Shown one piece after another: positions 1 through 8,899 of a stretch of 64,000 nucleotides of DNA. The stretch comes from UBA11090 sp035560555. GTDB lineage: Bacteria > Spirochaetota > Spirochaetia > Treponematales > Rectinemataceae. The notes beneath the pieces are model-generated. The model did not search any database and had not been told where the DNA came from. It saw nothing but the letters and a program-made list of their open reading frames with translations. Made by a program: the position numbers and the translations under genes. The first letter of the stretch is position 1; each line of letters opens with the position of its first letter. Where the stretch lies: contig DATMZF010000061.1 in assembly GCA_035560555.1 (NCBI GenBank), forward strand, positions 1 through 64,000, read 5' to 3'.

Positions 1-32
1 GAATATTAAAAAGTCAAAGGAGGCTTCCCGTG

Positions 33-878
33 ATGAATGAGTTCCGGAAGCGCGGCATCGCAACCATTTTCGCCATCTTTTCGTCTCTCGCCTTCGTCGG
101 CGTTCTCGTCACGAATGGGCTCGCCAACGCCTTGCCCTTGAATGGGGCGAACACCGGCGTCCTGTCCGACGAAATTCCCAATCTCTTCGTCCCCGCCGGC
201 CTCACATTTTCGATATGGGGCCTCATCTACCTCCTTCTGGCGGGATACATCGTCGCCGTTCTGGCCGAGGCCAGAAGAACCGCGAGGGATGAGCGTTCAG
301 ATGGCGGCTCAGCCTGGGGGCCGGCTGACGCCGCGCTTTTCCTTCTCAACGCGGCTGCCAATATAGGCTGGATTTTCGCCTGGCACTGGAGAAATGTGGG
401 CCTGGCCATGTTTCTCATGCTGGTGATTTTGGGAACCTTGATCGCCCTCGAGGCGGGGAATCAGTCGAAACTTTCCAGGGGCGGCGCCCTCGATAAGGAT
501 AGCGTCAGGGGCTCGGCCAGACGTTTCTTCCTGACCGTCCCTTTGCGCGTTTATCTCGGCTGGATATCGGTCGCCACGATCGCCAACGCCACGGCCGTCC
601 TCGTAAAGGCCGGCTGGTCCGGATTCGGGCTGGATCCGCGGTTCTGGACAGTCTTCGTGATCGCGGCAGGCCTCGCCGTGGCTCTCGGCTTTTCCCTGCT
701 CAAGCGGCAGATAGCCGCTCCCCTCGTCATCGTGTGGGCCTACGCCGGCATCGTGATGAAAAGGCTTGAGACGGACGCTTCCTACTCGTCGCCGGTCTGG
801 ATCGCCGCCGCCGTCGCCGCCTTCGTCATCCTGGCGTCCTTGGTCCCCGTGCTACTGCGTCGAAGGGAAACTCGCTGA
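33..878 (+). CDS. TspO/MBR-like (tryptophan-rich sensory-like) membrane protein
   Basis: The 281-residue product is strongly hydrophobic, with about seven to eight membrane segments. Near the N-terminus it carries the sequence NGLANALPLNG, then PNLFVPAGLTFSIWGLIY, which recalls the long 'tryptophan-rich sensory protein' relatives of TspO found in many bacteria. Those proteins sit in the membrane and are linked to porphyrin or stress responses, but the long bacterial branch has no settled function. An AAAGGAGG ribosome site at 16-23 lies 9 bases before ATG 33; a GTG at 30 is an in-frame alternative. Only 32 bases precede it in the window, so its upstream neighbours are unknown. A strong hairpin follows, suggesting that the transcript ends here. 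Family call fairly sure, function not. Confidence 0.7.
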   Translation: MNEFRKRGIATIFAIFSSLAFVGVLVTNGLANALPLNGANTGVLSDEIPNLFVPAGLTFSIWGLIYLLLAGYIVAVLAEARRTARDERSDGGSAWGPADAALFLLNAAANIGWIFAWHWRNVGLAMFLMLVILGTLIALEAGNQSKLSRGGALDKDSVRGSARRFFLTVPLRVYLGWISVATIANATAVLVKAGWSGFGLDPRFWTVFVIAAGLAVALGFSLLKRQIAAPLVIVWAYAGIVMKRLETDASYSSPVWIAAAVAAFVILASLVPVLLRRRETR

Positions 879-889
879 ACAAGCGCGTC

Positions 890-921
890 GGGCGGCCTGC
901 CGCGAAAGCGGCAGGCCGCCC
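890..921 (+). terminator. GC-rich hairpin after the TspO-like gene
   Basis: A 14-base stem, GGGCGGCCTGCCGC, is perfectly complementary to the arm at 908-921 across a GAAA tetraloop at 904-907. No T-run follows, so it is either a weak intrinsic terminator or an mRNA-stabilising 3' end. It separates the first gene from the peptide-transport operon. Confidence 0.65.
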
Positions 922-968
922 GGATACAGAAAATCATCATGAACGACGGATGTTGAATAAATATTCGC

Positions 969-997
969 TTGACTTGCAAATATATCTACAATAAGGT
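969..997 (+). promoter_or_regulatory. Candidate promoter of the peptide-transport operon
   Basis: TTGACT at 969-974 and TAAGGT at 992-997 are separated by 17 bases in a locally AT-rich stretch, 45 bases before the binding-protein gene. The -10 match is weak; this is a pattern call only. Confidence 0.35.
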
Positions 998-1041
998 TCT
1001 CGACTAAGTTCTGGAGATTATTACCAGATAAGGAGGATCTT

Positions 1042-2571
1042 GTGGCATCGAAAAAGAAATGTTTGCTGTCTATTCTGTCGATCGCTGTGGTTCTTGGGGT
1101 TTTTATCGCGCCTCTGGGGGCGACGGGAACGCTTACGGCAGTGTCCACACAGGATCCTGGAAGCTGGGATCCCGTCGACACCTACCTTGTCGCCTGGGCG
1201 GCGGTTTCCACCAATATCTACGACGGACTCACCTATCGAGGTCCCGACGCGAAGTTAGTCCCCGGACTCGCCGAGAAGTGGGAAACCCTGGACGGCGGGA
1301 AGCGCATCCGGTTCTCCCTGCGGAAAAACGCGCTCTTCCACAACGGCGAGCCGTTCAACGCGGAAGCGGTTAAGTTCACTTTCGACCGTCTGCTCGAGGG
1401 CGACGGCAAGAAAGGACCGCAGCGCTCCAATTACGCTATCATCGATAAAGTCGTCGTCGTGGATACCTACACCGTCGATTTCTATCTCTCGAACGTGGAC
1501 CCCGTGCTCCTCGTGAAACTGGCCGGATACGGCGCCATGATAGTGCCGCCTAAGTATATCCAGGAGAAGGGCGAGGAATACTTCAACACTCACCCGGTTG
1601 GGACCGGACCCTTCAAATTCGTGTCCTATGAGCCGAAGGTGAACATCAAACTGGAAGCTTTCGACAAGCACTGGGGCGGCGCGCCCAAACTGTCCAAGCT
1701 CGAGTACCGCTTCATAAACGAGCCTGCCACCGCGATCGCCGAACTTCAGGCCGGACGTGTCGATCTGCTCTTCGGGGCGAACATCCCCATCGGCATGATC
1801 CCGACCATCAAAGCCAACCCGAAGCTCGACGTCGTGAGCGTTCCCGGCCCAACCGTCTATTCGCTCCGCTTCAACACCAAAACCGGCATCACGAAAGACG
1901 TGAACGTCCGCAAGGCGCTGATCATGGCGGTGGACAGAGACGCCATCATAAAATCGATCCTCGGCGGCCAGGCCACGGCGATCTCGAGCTTCCAGGGCCC
2001 TCTGTCGTTTGGCTTCGATCCTTCCATGAAAGTGGTGCCCTACGATCCGAAGCAGGCCATGGCTCTGCTCAAGGAAGCGAAGATTCCTTCGGGCGCTCCC
2101 GTTCAGATCGATATCAGGGCCGGAAACGCCACCTTCCTGGAAGTCAGCCAGGCCGTGGCCAGCTATCTGAAGATGGCGGGCATCAACGCGACGATAAAGC
2201 CCTACGAGAGCAACTACTTCCTGAACGACATCGTGCCTCCCGGAAAGACCGGAGAGATGTTCCAGCAGGCATGGGGCGGCTGGACGCTGGATTTCGACAA
2301 CACCGCGTATCTGATGTACCACACCGGAGAGAAGTGGAATCCCTACGACAGCGATCCGAAACTCGACGCCCTGCTGGAATCCCAGCGGTCCATATCGGAC
2401 AGGGCGAAGCGCGAGGACATCCTGCAGTCGATCGCCCAGTATACGGCGAACAACGCTCTGGAAATGGAGCTGTACAATTTGAACGAGATGTACGCCATCA
2501 ATACGCGCGTCAAGAATTTCGTCGCGCCTCCCGACACTCGTCTCAGGCTCTCGAACGTTACCGTTGAATAA
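1042..2571 (+). CDS. Peptide ABC transporter substrate-binding protein (family 5, DppA/OppA-like)
   Basis: This 509-residue secreted binding protein starts with a basic N-terminus and hydrophobic core (KKKCLLSILSIAVVLGVF), an ordinary signal peptide without a clear lipobox. The mature part has family-5 features: a 'DPGSWDPVDTYLVAWAAVSTNIYDGL' type opening (positions about 33-60), 'KNALFHNGEPFNAEAVKFTFDR', and the central 'GTGPFKF' motif. It would capture oligopeptides or similar solutes in the periplasm and deliver them to the permeases encoded next. AAGGAGG at 1030-1036 lies 5 bases before GTG 1042. The downstream genes (peptidase, 5-oxoprolinase) argue for a peptide ligand, possibly pyroglutamyl peptides; that specificity is inference. 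Confidence 0.9.
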   Translation: MASKKKCLLSILSIAVVLGVFIAPLGATGTLTAVSTQDPGSWDPVDTYLVAWAAVSTNIYDGLTYRGPDAKLVPGLAEKWETLDGGKRIRFSLRKNALFHNGEPFNAEAVKFTFDRLLEGDGKKGPQRSNYAIIDKVVVVDTYTVDFYLSNVDPVLLVKLAGYGAMIVPPKYIQEKGEEYFNTHPVGTGPFKFVSYEPKVNIKLEAFDKHWGGAPKLSKLEYRFINEPATAIAELQAGRVDLLFGANIPIGMIPTIKANPKLDVVSVPGPTVYSLRFNTKTGITKDVNVRKALIMAVDRDAIIKSILGGQATAISSFQGPLSFGFDPSMKVVPYDPKQAMALLKEAKIPSGAPVQIDIRAGNATFLEVSQAVASYLKMAGINATIKPYESNYFLNDIVPPGKTGEMFQQAWGGWTLDFDNTAYLMYHTGEKWNPYDSDPKLDALLESQRSISDRAKREDILQSIAQYTANNALEMELYNLNEMYAINTRVKNFVAPPDTRLRLSNVTVE

Positions 2572-2619
2572 AAAGCGACTTTGTAGGAAGTTGCGTGGCT
2601 TCTGACTGAAGTACCATCA

Positions 2620-2648
2620 GGGCCGTTCCCGCAAAGAGCGGCCCTTTT
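2620..2648 (+). terminator. Hairpin plus T-run between binding protein and permeases
   Basis: GGGCCGTT (2620-2627) pairs with AGCGGCCC (2637-2644) around a 9-base loop and is followed by TTTT. It resembles an intrinsic terminator, placed so that only part of the transcription from the binding-protein gene would continue into the permease genes. Confidence 0.65.
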
Positions 2649-2664
2649 GCTTGAGGGTGGGCGA

Positions 2665-3588
2665 GTGGCAAAGTTTTTAATCAGGCGATTGTTTCTGGCT
2701 GTTTTCGTGGTCATCACGGTCACGTTGATCGTTTCGTACGCTATCAGGCTGACAGGCGACCCAGCGTTGATGCTCGTCCAGGGCGCCGGCAGCGTGACGG
2801 AGGACGACCTCGTGCGCATCAGGGAATCCCTCGGCCTCAACGTCCCGTTCATCGAACAGTATTTTAATTTTCTCAAGGGTTTCGTGACCTTGGATTTCGG
2901 GAAGAGCTTCATGGGCGGAACCTCGGTGTCGCTCCTCATCTCGAAAGCCCTGCCGGCCACTCTTCTGCTCGCCCTGGCGTCCATGGCCATATCCATCCTG
3001 ATATCCATTCCCCTGGGAATCGCCGCGGCCGTCTCCAAGGGCAAGTGGCAGGATCAGCTCATCAGGATACTTTCGCTCGTGGGCATTTCCTTTCCGAATT
3101 TTTGGCTGGGCATCATGTTCGTGCTCTTCTTCTCCATAGCCCTGAAATGGCTGCCGCCCAGCGGCATGGAAGGGCCGTTGAGCTTCATCATGCCGGCCAT
3201 GACGATGGGCATCATCATGACGGCGACAAACGTTCGTCTCGTGCGCACGACGATGCTGGAAACGCTTCAGTCGCAGTATATCATGGTGACCCGGGCGAAG
3301 GGCTTGAGCGAAAAAGTCGTGCTCTACAAGCACGCCCTCCGCAATTGCGGCATACCTCTCATCACCTATTTCGGGCTGCAGTTCGGCGGCCTCTTGGGCG
3401 GCGTCGTCGTGGTGGAAAGGGTATTCAACTGGCCGGGAATGGGCACTTTGGCTTTCGACGCGGTGGCGTCCAGGGATTACCCCGTTCTGCAGGCTGTCGT
3501 CTGCATCCTGGCCCTCCTGATCGTATCGGTGAATCTCATCGTCGATATAGCCTATGGTTATGTCGATCCTCGCGTGCGGAAAGAGTGA
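2665..3588 (+). CDS. Peptide ABC transporter permease (DppB-like)
   Basis: This integral membrane subunit has about 307 residues and roughly six membrane segments. It starts with the typical 'KFLIRRLFLAVFVVITVTLIVSY' first helix and carries the binding-protein-dependent-transport loop 'RAKGLSEKVVLYKHALRNCGIPLI', the EAA-like motif that docks on the ATPase. A TTG at 2647 gives a slightly longer frame. I prefer GTG 2665, because the product then begins right at the conserved N-terminus and the purine-rich GAGGGTGG at 2652-2659 lies at a suitable distance. Three bases separate it from the second permease gene. Confidence 0.9.
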   Translation: MAKFLIRRLFLAVFVVITVTLIVSYAIRLTGDPALMLVQGAGSVTEDDLVRIRESLGLNVPFIEQYFNFLKGFVTLDFGKSFMGGTSVSLLISKALPATLLLALASMAISILISIPLGIAAAVSKGKWQDQLIRILSLVGISFPNFWLGIMFVLFFSIALKWLPPSGMEGPLSFIMPAMTMGIIMTATNVRLVRTTMLETLQSQYIMVTRAKGLSEKVVLYKHALRNCGIPLITYFGLQFGGLLGGVVVVERVFNWPGMGTLAFDAVASRDYPVLQAVVCILALLIVSVNLIVDIAYGYVDPRVRKE

Positions 3589-3591
3589 CTC

Positions 3592-4440
3592 ATGAAAAAT
3601 AAACCGGCATCGCCTTCGCCCTATAAAAACATCGAATTCATCCTCGGCTCCCTGCTGGCTGGCGGAATCTGCCTGCTCGTCCTTTTTTCCTTTCTGCTAT
3701 TCCCGGACGGGGGCGAGTCGATAGACCTCGTCAACCGGCTGCAGCCGCCATTCAAAAACGCCGCCCATATCTTGGGCACCGACCCTCTCGGACGCGATGT
3801 TTTGGCGCGCATGATCGTCGGAGGGCGCATCTCCCTTTTGGTGGGGTCATTCTCCGTGCTCGGCGCCGTCATCGTGGGCGTGGTGCTCGGATTGGTGGCC
3901 GGCTATTACCGCGGATTCTGGGATACCTTGACGATGCGTTTAGCCGATGTCCAGCTCGCCCTGCCTTTTATCCTTCTGGCCATCACCTTCACGGCCATCA
4001 TAGGCGGAGGGTTGCGGAACACGATAATTCTTTTGATAATAACGCAATGGGTGCAGTATGCCCGGCTCGTTCGGGGCTTGGTGCTCACGCTGAAGGAACG
4101 CGAGTTCATACTTTCCGCCCGGGCCATAGGCGTCAAGGACAGGGGCATCCTGTTCCGTCATCTCCTGCCCAATCTCGCGGGACCGATCGTCGTTCTCATG
4201 ACGCTCAACATCGCCAACAACATCCTTCTGGAGAGCAGCCTGACCTTCCTGGGCATGGGCGTGGATGTCATGGTTCCCAGCTGGGGCGGAATGCTGGCCG
4301 ATGGCCGCACCTACCTCCAGAACGCGTGGTGGGTCAGCGTCTTCCCGGGCTTGACCCTCCTCCTCCTCGTTTTGGGGCTCAATCTTTTCGGTGACTGGCT
4401 TAGGGATCGGCTGGATCCCACCGGCAGGACGGCAAAATGA
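3592..4440 (+). CDS. Peptide ABC transporter permease (DppC-like)
   Basis: This second membrane subunit has 282 residues. It shows the DppC/OppC hallmark 'HILGTDPLGRDVLARMIVGGRISLLVG' at about 57-85, then five to six further helices and the EAA loop 'SARAIGVKDRGILFRHLLPNLAGPIVV'. It pairs with the DppB-like subunit to form the channel. The final four bases overlap the start of the peptidase gene (ATGA), indicating translational coupling. Confidence 0.92.
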   Translation: MKNKPASPSPYKNIEFILGSLLAGGICLLVLFSFLLFPDGGESIDLVNRLQPPFKNAAHILGTDPLGRDVLARMIVGGRISLLVGSFSVLGAVIVGVVLGLVAGYYRGFWDTLTMRLADVQLALPFILLAITFTAIIGGGLRNTIILLIITQWVQYARLVRGLVLTLKEREFILSARAIGVKDRGILFRHLLPNLAGPIVVLMTLNIANNILLESSLTFLGMGVDVMVPSWGGMLADGRTYLQNAWWVSVFPGLTLLLLVLGLNLFGDWLRDRLDPTGRTAK

Positions 4441-6260
4441 CGATACTTCTGGACAAAACCTTTCCCCGCGCACTCGATGAGATTGTGGCCCGATACGGCG
4501 CCGCGCCCTCGGGCACCCGGCTCGAATGCTGGACCTTCGACGACGAGGCCCATCGCCGCGAGGCGGAACGGACGCTCGCCTCGCGCCAGGTGCGCGCCCG
4601 AATCCGCAGCGCCTATAAGCCTCTCGTGCACTACTTCCTCGAGGACGTGGACCGCTCAGGGCTCGCCAGCGTCGAGATAACCTATCCGGTCCACCCCGGC
4701 TGCCCTCCCGACCGTTTCCTCCTCGAGGCGTACCCGCTTTCGGCGCTCTGGGCCGATGTCGCCGTGAGTTTTGCGGCGGGCGTCGCGAGCGGCACGGGCG
4801 AGGGTCGCGTCGAGGGAGCCGCCAGCGACGAGGGTCGCGTCGAGGAAGAGGTCAGCAATGGCGGCATCGATCCCTTCACCTATCTCGCGAAGCTAGCCTA
4901 CGCTGACGGACACATCGAAACCCATCGGATACTCGCTCCCAACCGCTCCTATGTGGACCATATCGGCGAGACCTGCGTGACCTCCGCGGGATGGATGCTC
5001 CTAAGGTCCCCCGAGGGGGCCAAAGAAGAGAAACATCTTCAGACGGAATATGAGGCGATCTACGCCGAGGCGCTGAAAGCGGTGACCGACCATGAGTGGG
5101 GAGGCGTCGAGCCGTTCTTCGACTCCCTCTCGCTGCGGGTCACGCTGCCCGTCGAAGACATACCGCTGCCTCTCGGCGAGGAAGCCTTGAGCCTGAGGGA
5201 AGCCCTGCACGAGGAATTGTATTTTTCAATCCTCGAACTGTTCCAGAAAAAAACTGGACGGCCTGTCAGCGATCGCAGGATAAGGCCGGGACAGGTGGTG
5301 CCCGAGATTCTGTATGGCGAAGTCCCCACGCTCAGGATAGAGCTGAAGCCCCTGTCCGCCGAGGATATGGGAGGGAATTTCCAGGACCTGGAGATCGCGG
5401 AGCATTCGATTACCGCCGCCCAAGTGGCTTCGGAGCTTGCCCTTATCGAAGGCTCCCCTTTTCAGGCAAAGTCTTATTCCGGCAGAGTAATCGCGGGAAA
5501 GTATCACAAGGGCAGCGACGCGGCGGTGATGATAAGCGGCGGCCAACACGCGAATGAAACATCCGGCGTAATCGGGGCGCTTCGCGCCGCCGGCGAACTA
5601 GCCCGACGGCCTGGCGCGCACTTCGAGGTTTCGCCCCTGGAAAATCCCGATGGCTACGCTCTCCACAGGCTCTTCTGCGTCGAAAATCCGAAGCACATGC
5701 ATCACGCCGCCAGGTACACGGCTTTGGGCAACGATCTGGAATACCAGGAGGACGACAGCCCCTATGAGAAGGCCATTCGGGTAGAGGCTCAGCGCCTGAC
5801 CGACGCCAAACTTCACATAAACCTCCACGGATACCCTTCCCATGAGTGGACGCGTCCCTTGTCCGGCTATATCCCCCGGGGCTTTCCCGCCTGGATGCTG
5901 CCGCATGGATATTTTATGGTGCTGCGCCACCACGCCGCCTGGGCCGCGCCGGCGCGGGAATTCCTGGAACTTCTTACATTACGTTTGGCCAAGTTGCCCG
6001 GATTGCTCGAGTTCACGGAAAAGCAGCTCGCGGTGTATTCGCAATACGTGAAAAAGCCGCCTTTCCAGATCATCAACGGCTTCCCCTGCGATCTTTCCGT
6101 AAACGAGACTTCGTCCATACCTTTGCGGCTCATCACCGAGTACCCCGACGAGACTATCCACGGCGACGCCTTCATCGCCGGTCATACGGCGCAGAAAGAA
6201 GCCACGCTTGCCGCCTACGAAATCTTCCAGGCCATGAACGCCAGAGGGATAGCGATATGA
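4437..6260 (+). CDS. M14-family zinc carboxypeptidase-like protein
   Basis: The product has 607 residues and no signal peptide, so it is probably cytoplasmic. The C-terminal half has M14 metallopeptidase features: 'GGQHANETSG' with the zinc-binding His-x-x-Glu pair near residue 371, 'ENPDGYAL', and a third zinc ligand in 'KLHINLHGYP' near residue 464. The first 330 or so residues are not recognised and make the protein much longer than a bare M14 domain. Its start overlaps the permease gene and its stop overlaps the ATPase gene (ATGA at both), so it is embedded in the transporter operon. The natural reading is that imported peptides are trimmed here. Exact substrate unknown. Residues about 115-135 hold a small Gly/Glu/Val-rich repeated patch. 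Confidence 0.75.
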   Translation: MTILLDKTFPRALDEIVARYGAAPSGTRLECWTFDDEAHRREAERTLASRQVRARIRSAYKPLVHYFLEDVDRSGLASVEITYPVHPGCPPDRFLLEAYPLSALWADVAVSFAAGVASGTGEGRVEGAASDEGRVEEEVSNGGIDPFTYLAKLAYADGHIETHRILAPNRSYVDHIGETCVTSAGWMLLRSPEGAKEEKHLQTEYEAIYAEALKAVTDHEWGGVEPFFDSLSLRVTLPVEDIPLPLGEEALSLREALHEELYFSILELFQKKTGRPVSDRRIRPGQVVPEILYGEVPTLRIELKPLSAEDMGGNFQDLEIAEHSITAAQVASELALIEGSPFQAKSYSGRVIAGKYHKGSDAAVMISGGQHANETSGVIGALRAAGELARRPGAHFEVSPLENPDGYALHRLFCVENPKHMHHAARYTALGNDLEYQEDDSPYEKAIRVEAQRLTDAKLHINLHGYPSHEWTRPLSGYIPRGFPAWMLPHGYFMVLRHHAAWAAPAREFLELLTLRLAKLPGLLEFTEKQLAVYSQYVKKPPFQIINGFPCDLSVNETSSIPLRLITEYPDETIHGDAFIAGHTAQKEATLAAYEIFQAMNARGIAI

Positions 6261-8119
6261 ACATCAAGGCGTCCGCGACCCTGCCTCCCTCGCTGCTCAC
6301 CGTCGAGGATTTGACGGTGGCCTTCGGTTCCACGCCTGTCGTGGAGAACCTTAGCTTTTCCGTTTTCCCGGGAAGGACCCTCGGCGTCATAGGCGAATCC
6401 GGATCCGGGAAATCCATGACAGCCTTGTCCATCATGCGGCTCGCCGATCTGATGGGAGCCAACTTCCCTTCGGGCCATATCCGATTCGAAGGCCAGGGCG
6501 GTTCGACGGACCTCCTCTCCGCGCCGCAGAAGACGATGCGCGGGATACGCGGCAAAGATATCTCGATGATTTTCCAGGAACCGATGACGAGCCTCGATCC
6601 CATCTTTACGGTGGGCGACCAGATCGCCGAAGCCTTGATCTTGCACAAAGGGATGGACATGAAATCGGCCTTGGCGGAAGCCAGGCGCCTCCTGGACATG
6701 GTGCGCCTGCCCGACGCGGGCGCCATGATCCGGCGCTTTCCCCACCAGCTTTCGGGCGGCATGCGCCAGCGCGTGATGATATCCATGGCCTTGGCCTGCG
6801 GTCCCAAGCTTTTGATAGCGGACGAGCCCACCACCGCCCTGGACGTCACCATTCAGGCCCAGATCCTCGCCATCATGAGGGAGCTGCAGCGCGAGCTTGG
6901 GATGGCGGTCATCTTCATCACCCACGACATGGGCGTGGTCGCCGAAATGGCGGACGATGTCGTCGTCATGCGGAAGGGCAGGAAAGTCGAGGAAGGCCCG
7001 GTGAGCGATATTTTCAGGAAGCCCGCCCATCCCTACACGCGCACGCTGTTGGCCGCCGTCCCCCGATTGGGCAGCATGACGGGAGAGATCCTTCCAAAAG
7101 TTTTCCCCATTCCGACGCTGGAGGGCGAGGACAGGCTCACTACGACGGCCAGCGCCTTCGACCAGCCGGACGCCGAACCCCACGATACCGCCCGCTTCGA
7201 CCAACCTCCCGTATTGTCGGTAAAGGATTTGGTAGTCCGCTTCGACGTAAGGAAGGATATCCTGGGCCGAGCCACGCACCGGGTCCACGCCGCCGAGAAA
7301 GTCAGCTTCGACATCTTCCCGGGGGAAACCCTGGCCTTGGTGGGTGAAAGCGGCTCCGGGAAATCGACGATAGGCCGCGCCATCCAGCAATTGCAGGCGA
7401 TCAACTCCGGGGAGATCCAGTTCAATGGACGATCCCTGGCGTCCATGGGCGTCGAAGGCCGGAGAAAGCTGCAGCAGGAGATCCAGTACATTTTCCAGGA
7501 TCCCTTCGCTTCCCTGGACCCGAGGCAGACGGTGGGTTTCTCCGTTTCCGAACCGCTGCGAGTACATCATCTTCTGAAGGATGAGAAGAAAATACAGGAA
7601 AAGGTCGTGGCCCTTCTGGAGGATGTCGGCCTCCGCGCGGATTACGCCAAACGCTACCCCCATGAATTCTCTGGCGGCCAAAGGCAGCGCGTCTGCATCG
7701 CCCGCGCTCTCGCTTCCGGTCCGCGGCTCATCATCGCGGATGAAGCCCTCTCCTCGATGGATGTATCCATCCAGGCCCAGATAATCAATCTATTCATGAA
7801 ACTGCAGAAGCGGCATGGCCTGGCGTACTTGTTCATAAGCCACGACATGGCGGTCGTGGAGCGCATGAGCCACAGGGTAGCGGTCCTCTATCTGGGCCAG
7901 ATCGTGGAAATCGGCGGCCGGGCGCAAGTCTTCGGGAATCCCCAGCATCCCTATACCCGCAAACTGATGGAAGCCGTGCCGGTCACGGATCCGAGCCAGC
8001 GCCGCAGCCGCCCCATCTCCAATGAGGAAATTCCCTCCCCAATACGGCGGAGGAACGACACGCCCGCGATCGTGCGTTTGCGTGAGGTGGACGCGGGGCA
8101 TTTCGTGGCGGAAGCGTAG
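6257..8119 (+). CDS. Fused dual ATPase of peptide ABC transporter (DppD-DppF type)
   Basis: The 620-residue protein contains two complete ABC ATPase modules. The first has Walker A GESGSGKS (46-53), signature 'LSGGMRQRV' and Walker B 'LLIADEPTTALD'. The second repeats GESGSGKS, 'FSGGQRQRV' and 'LIIADEALSSMD'. Each module ends with the oligopeptide-type segment 'NPQHPYTRKLMEAVP' or similar. It powers the permease pair as a single-chain heterodimer, like GsiA. An open frame extends upstream to 5846 in another frame of the peptidase, but ATG 6257 overlaps the peptidase stop and begins just before the first domain, so it is the true start. Confidence 0.93.
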   Translation: MNIKASATLPPSLLTVEDLTVAFGSTPVVENLSFSVFPGRTLGVIGESGSGKSMTALSIMRLADLMGANFPSGHIRFEGQGGSTDLLSAPQKTMRGIRGKDISMIFQEPMTSLDPIFTVGDQIAEALILHKGMDMKSALAEARRLLDMVRLPDAGAMIRRFPHQLSGGMRQRVMISMALACGPKLLIADEPTTALDVTIQAQILAIMRELQRELGMAVIFITHDMGVVAEMADDVVVMRKGRKVEEGPVSDIFRKPAHPYTRTLLAAVPRLGSMTGEILPKVFPIPTLEGEDRLTTTASAFDQPDAEPHDTARFDQPPVLSVKDLVVRFDVRKDILGRATHRVHAAEKVSFDIFPGETLALVGESGSGKSTIGRAIQQLQAINSGEIQFNGRSLASMGVEGRRKLQQEIQYIFQDPFASLDPRQTVGFSVSEPLRVHHLLKDEKKIQEKVVALLEDVGLRADYAKRYPHEFSGGQRQRVCIARALASGPRLIIADEALSSMDVSIQAQIINLFMKLQKRHGLAYLFISHDMAVVERMSHRVAVLYLGQIVEIGGRAQVFGNPQHPYTRKLMEAVPVTDPSQRRSRPISNEEIPSPIRRRNDTPAIVRLREVDAGHFVAEA

Positions 8120-8128
8120 GAGCGATCC

Positions 8129-8899
8129 ATGACGATTGACCTGAATGCCGATGTCGGCGAGAGTTTTGGCGCTTATTCCATGGGGAATGACGCGGCGCTT
8201 CTCGGGCTCGTGAGTTCGGCGAATATCGCCTGTGGCGCCCATGCGGGAGATCCTTCAGTCATGCGGAGAACCATAGCCGACGCCATCGCGTGCGGGGCGA
8301 GCCTCGGGGCTCATCCCGGCTATCCCGACCTTCAGGGATTTGGGCGCAGGTCCATGGCCATGTCCGAATCGGAAGTGTACGGCTGGGTGCTCTATCAGAT
8401 CGGCGCGCTGCAGACCTTCGCGCGGGCGGCGGGCTCTTCGCTGCGTCATGTCAAACCGCACGGAGCGCTCTACAACGACGCCGCCAAGAACCTGGCGCTC
8501 GCCAGAGGCATCGCCCGCGCCGTTCACGCCGCCGGAGGCGACCTCTGCCTGGTCGGCTTGCCCGACTGCGAGATGGAACGTGCCGCGAAAGCGGCCGGCA
8601 TAGCCTACGCGAGGGAGTTTTTCGCCGACCGGGCATACGAGGACGACGGTTCCCTGGTTCCCCGGTCGCGCGAAGGAGCGGTTCTCCACGACGAGGATCT
8701 CTGCGTCCGCAGGGTGCTCCGGCTCGTCGCGGAAGGAAGGGTCGAAACCGCGAGCGGAAAAATAATCCCCATCAGCGCCGAGACTATCTGCCTGCATGGA
8801 GACAACGAGAAAGCGGTGGTTTTCGCCAGGCTTCTGACGCGAGCCCTGAAGGACAAGGGCGTTGAGATTCGCCCCTTCGCGCCGGCGGTCCTTGGCTGA
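8129..8899 (+). CDS. pxpA: 5-oxoprolinase subunit PxpA (LamB/YcsF family)
   Basis: The 256-residue cytoplasmic protein opens with the family signature 'IDLNADVGESFGAY' and continues with 'SSANIACGAHAGDP', 'GAHPGYPDLQGFGRR' and 'VKPHGALYND', all hallmarks of PxpA. Together with PxpB and PxpC it hydrolyses 5-oxoproline (pyroglutamate) to glutamate with ATP. AGGAG at 8118-8122 overlaps the stop of the ATPase gene, and the start follows by ten bases. Co-location with a peptide importer and a peptidase suggests that pyroglutamate arises from imported peptides. Confidence 0.93.
   Translation: MTIDLNADVGESFGAYSMGNDAALLGLVSSANIACGAHAGDPSVMRRTIADAIACGASLGAHPGYPDLQGFGRRSMAMSESEVYGWVLYQIGALQTFARAAGSSLRHVKPHGALYNDAAKNLALARGIARAVHAAGGDLCLVGLPDCEMERAAKAAGIAYAREFFADRAYEDDGSLVPRSREGAVLHDEDLCVRRVLRLVAEGRVETASGKIIPISAETICLHGDNEKAVVFARLLTRALKDKGVEIRPFAPAVLG

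Noticed and set aside
1255..2322. Long minus-strand open frame opposite the peptide-binding protein gene
   Set aside because: It is a shadow of the real gene: low-complexity His/Arg/Asp-rich translation, no ribosome site, and no known domain. The same holds for 6215-7681, 8255-9241, 11140-12684 and 31203-32618 on the minus strand.
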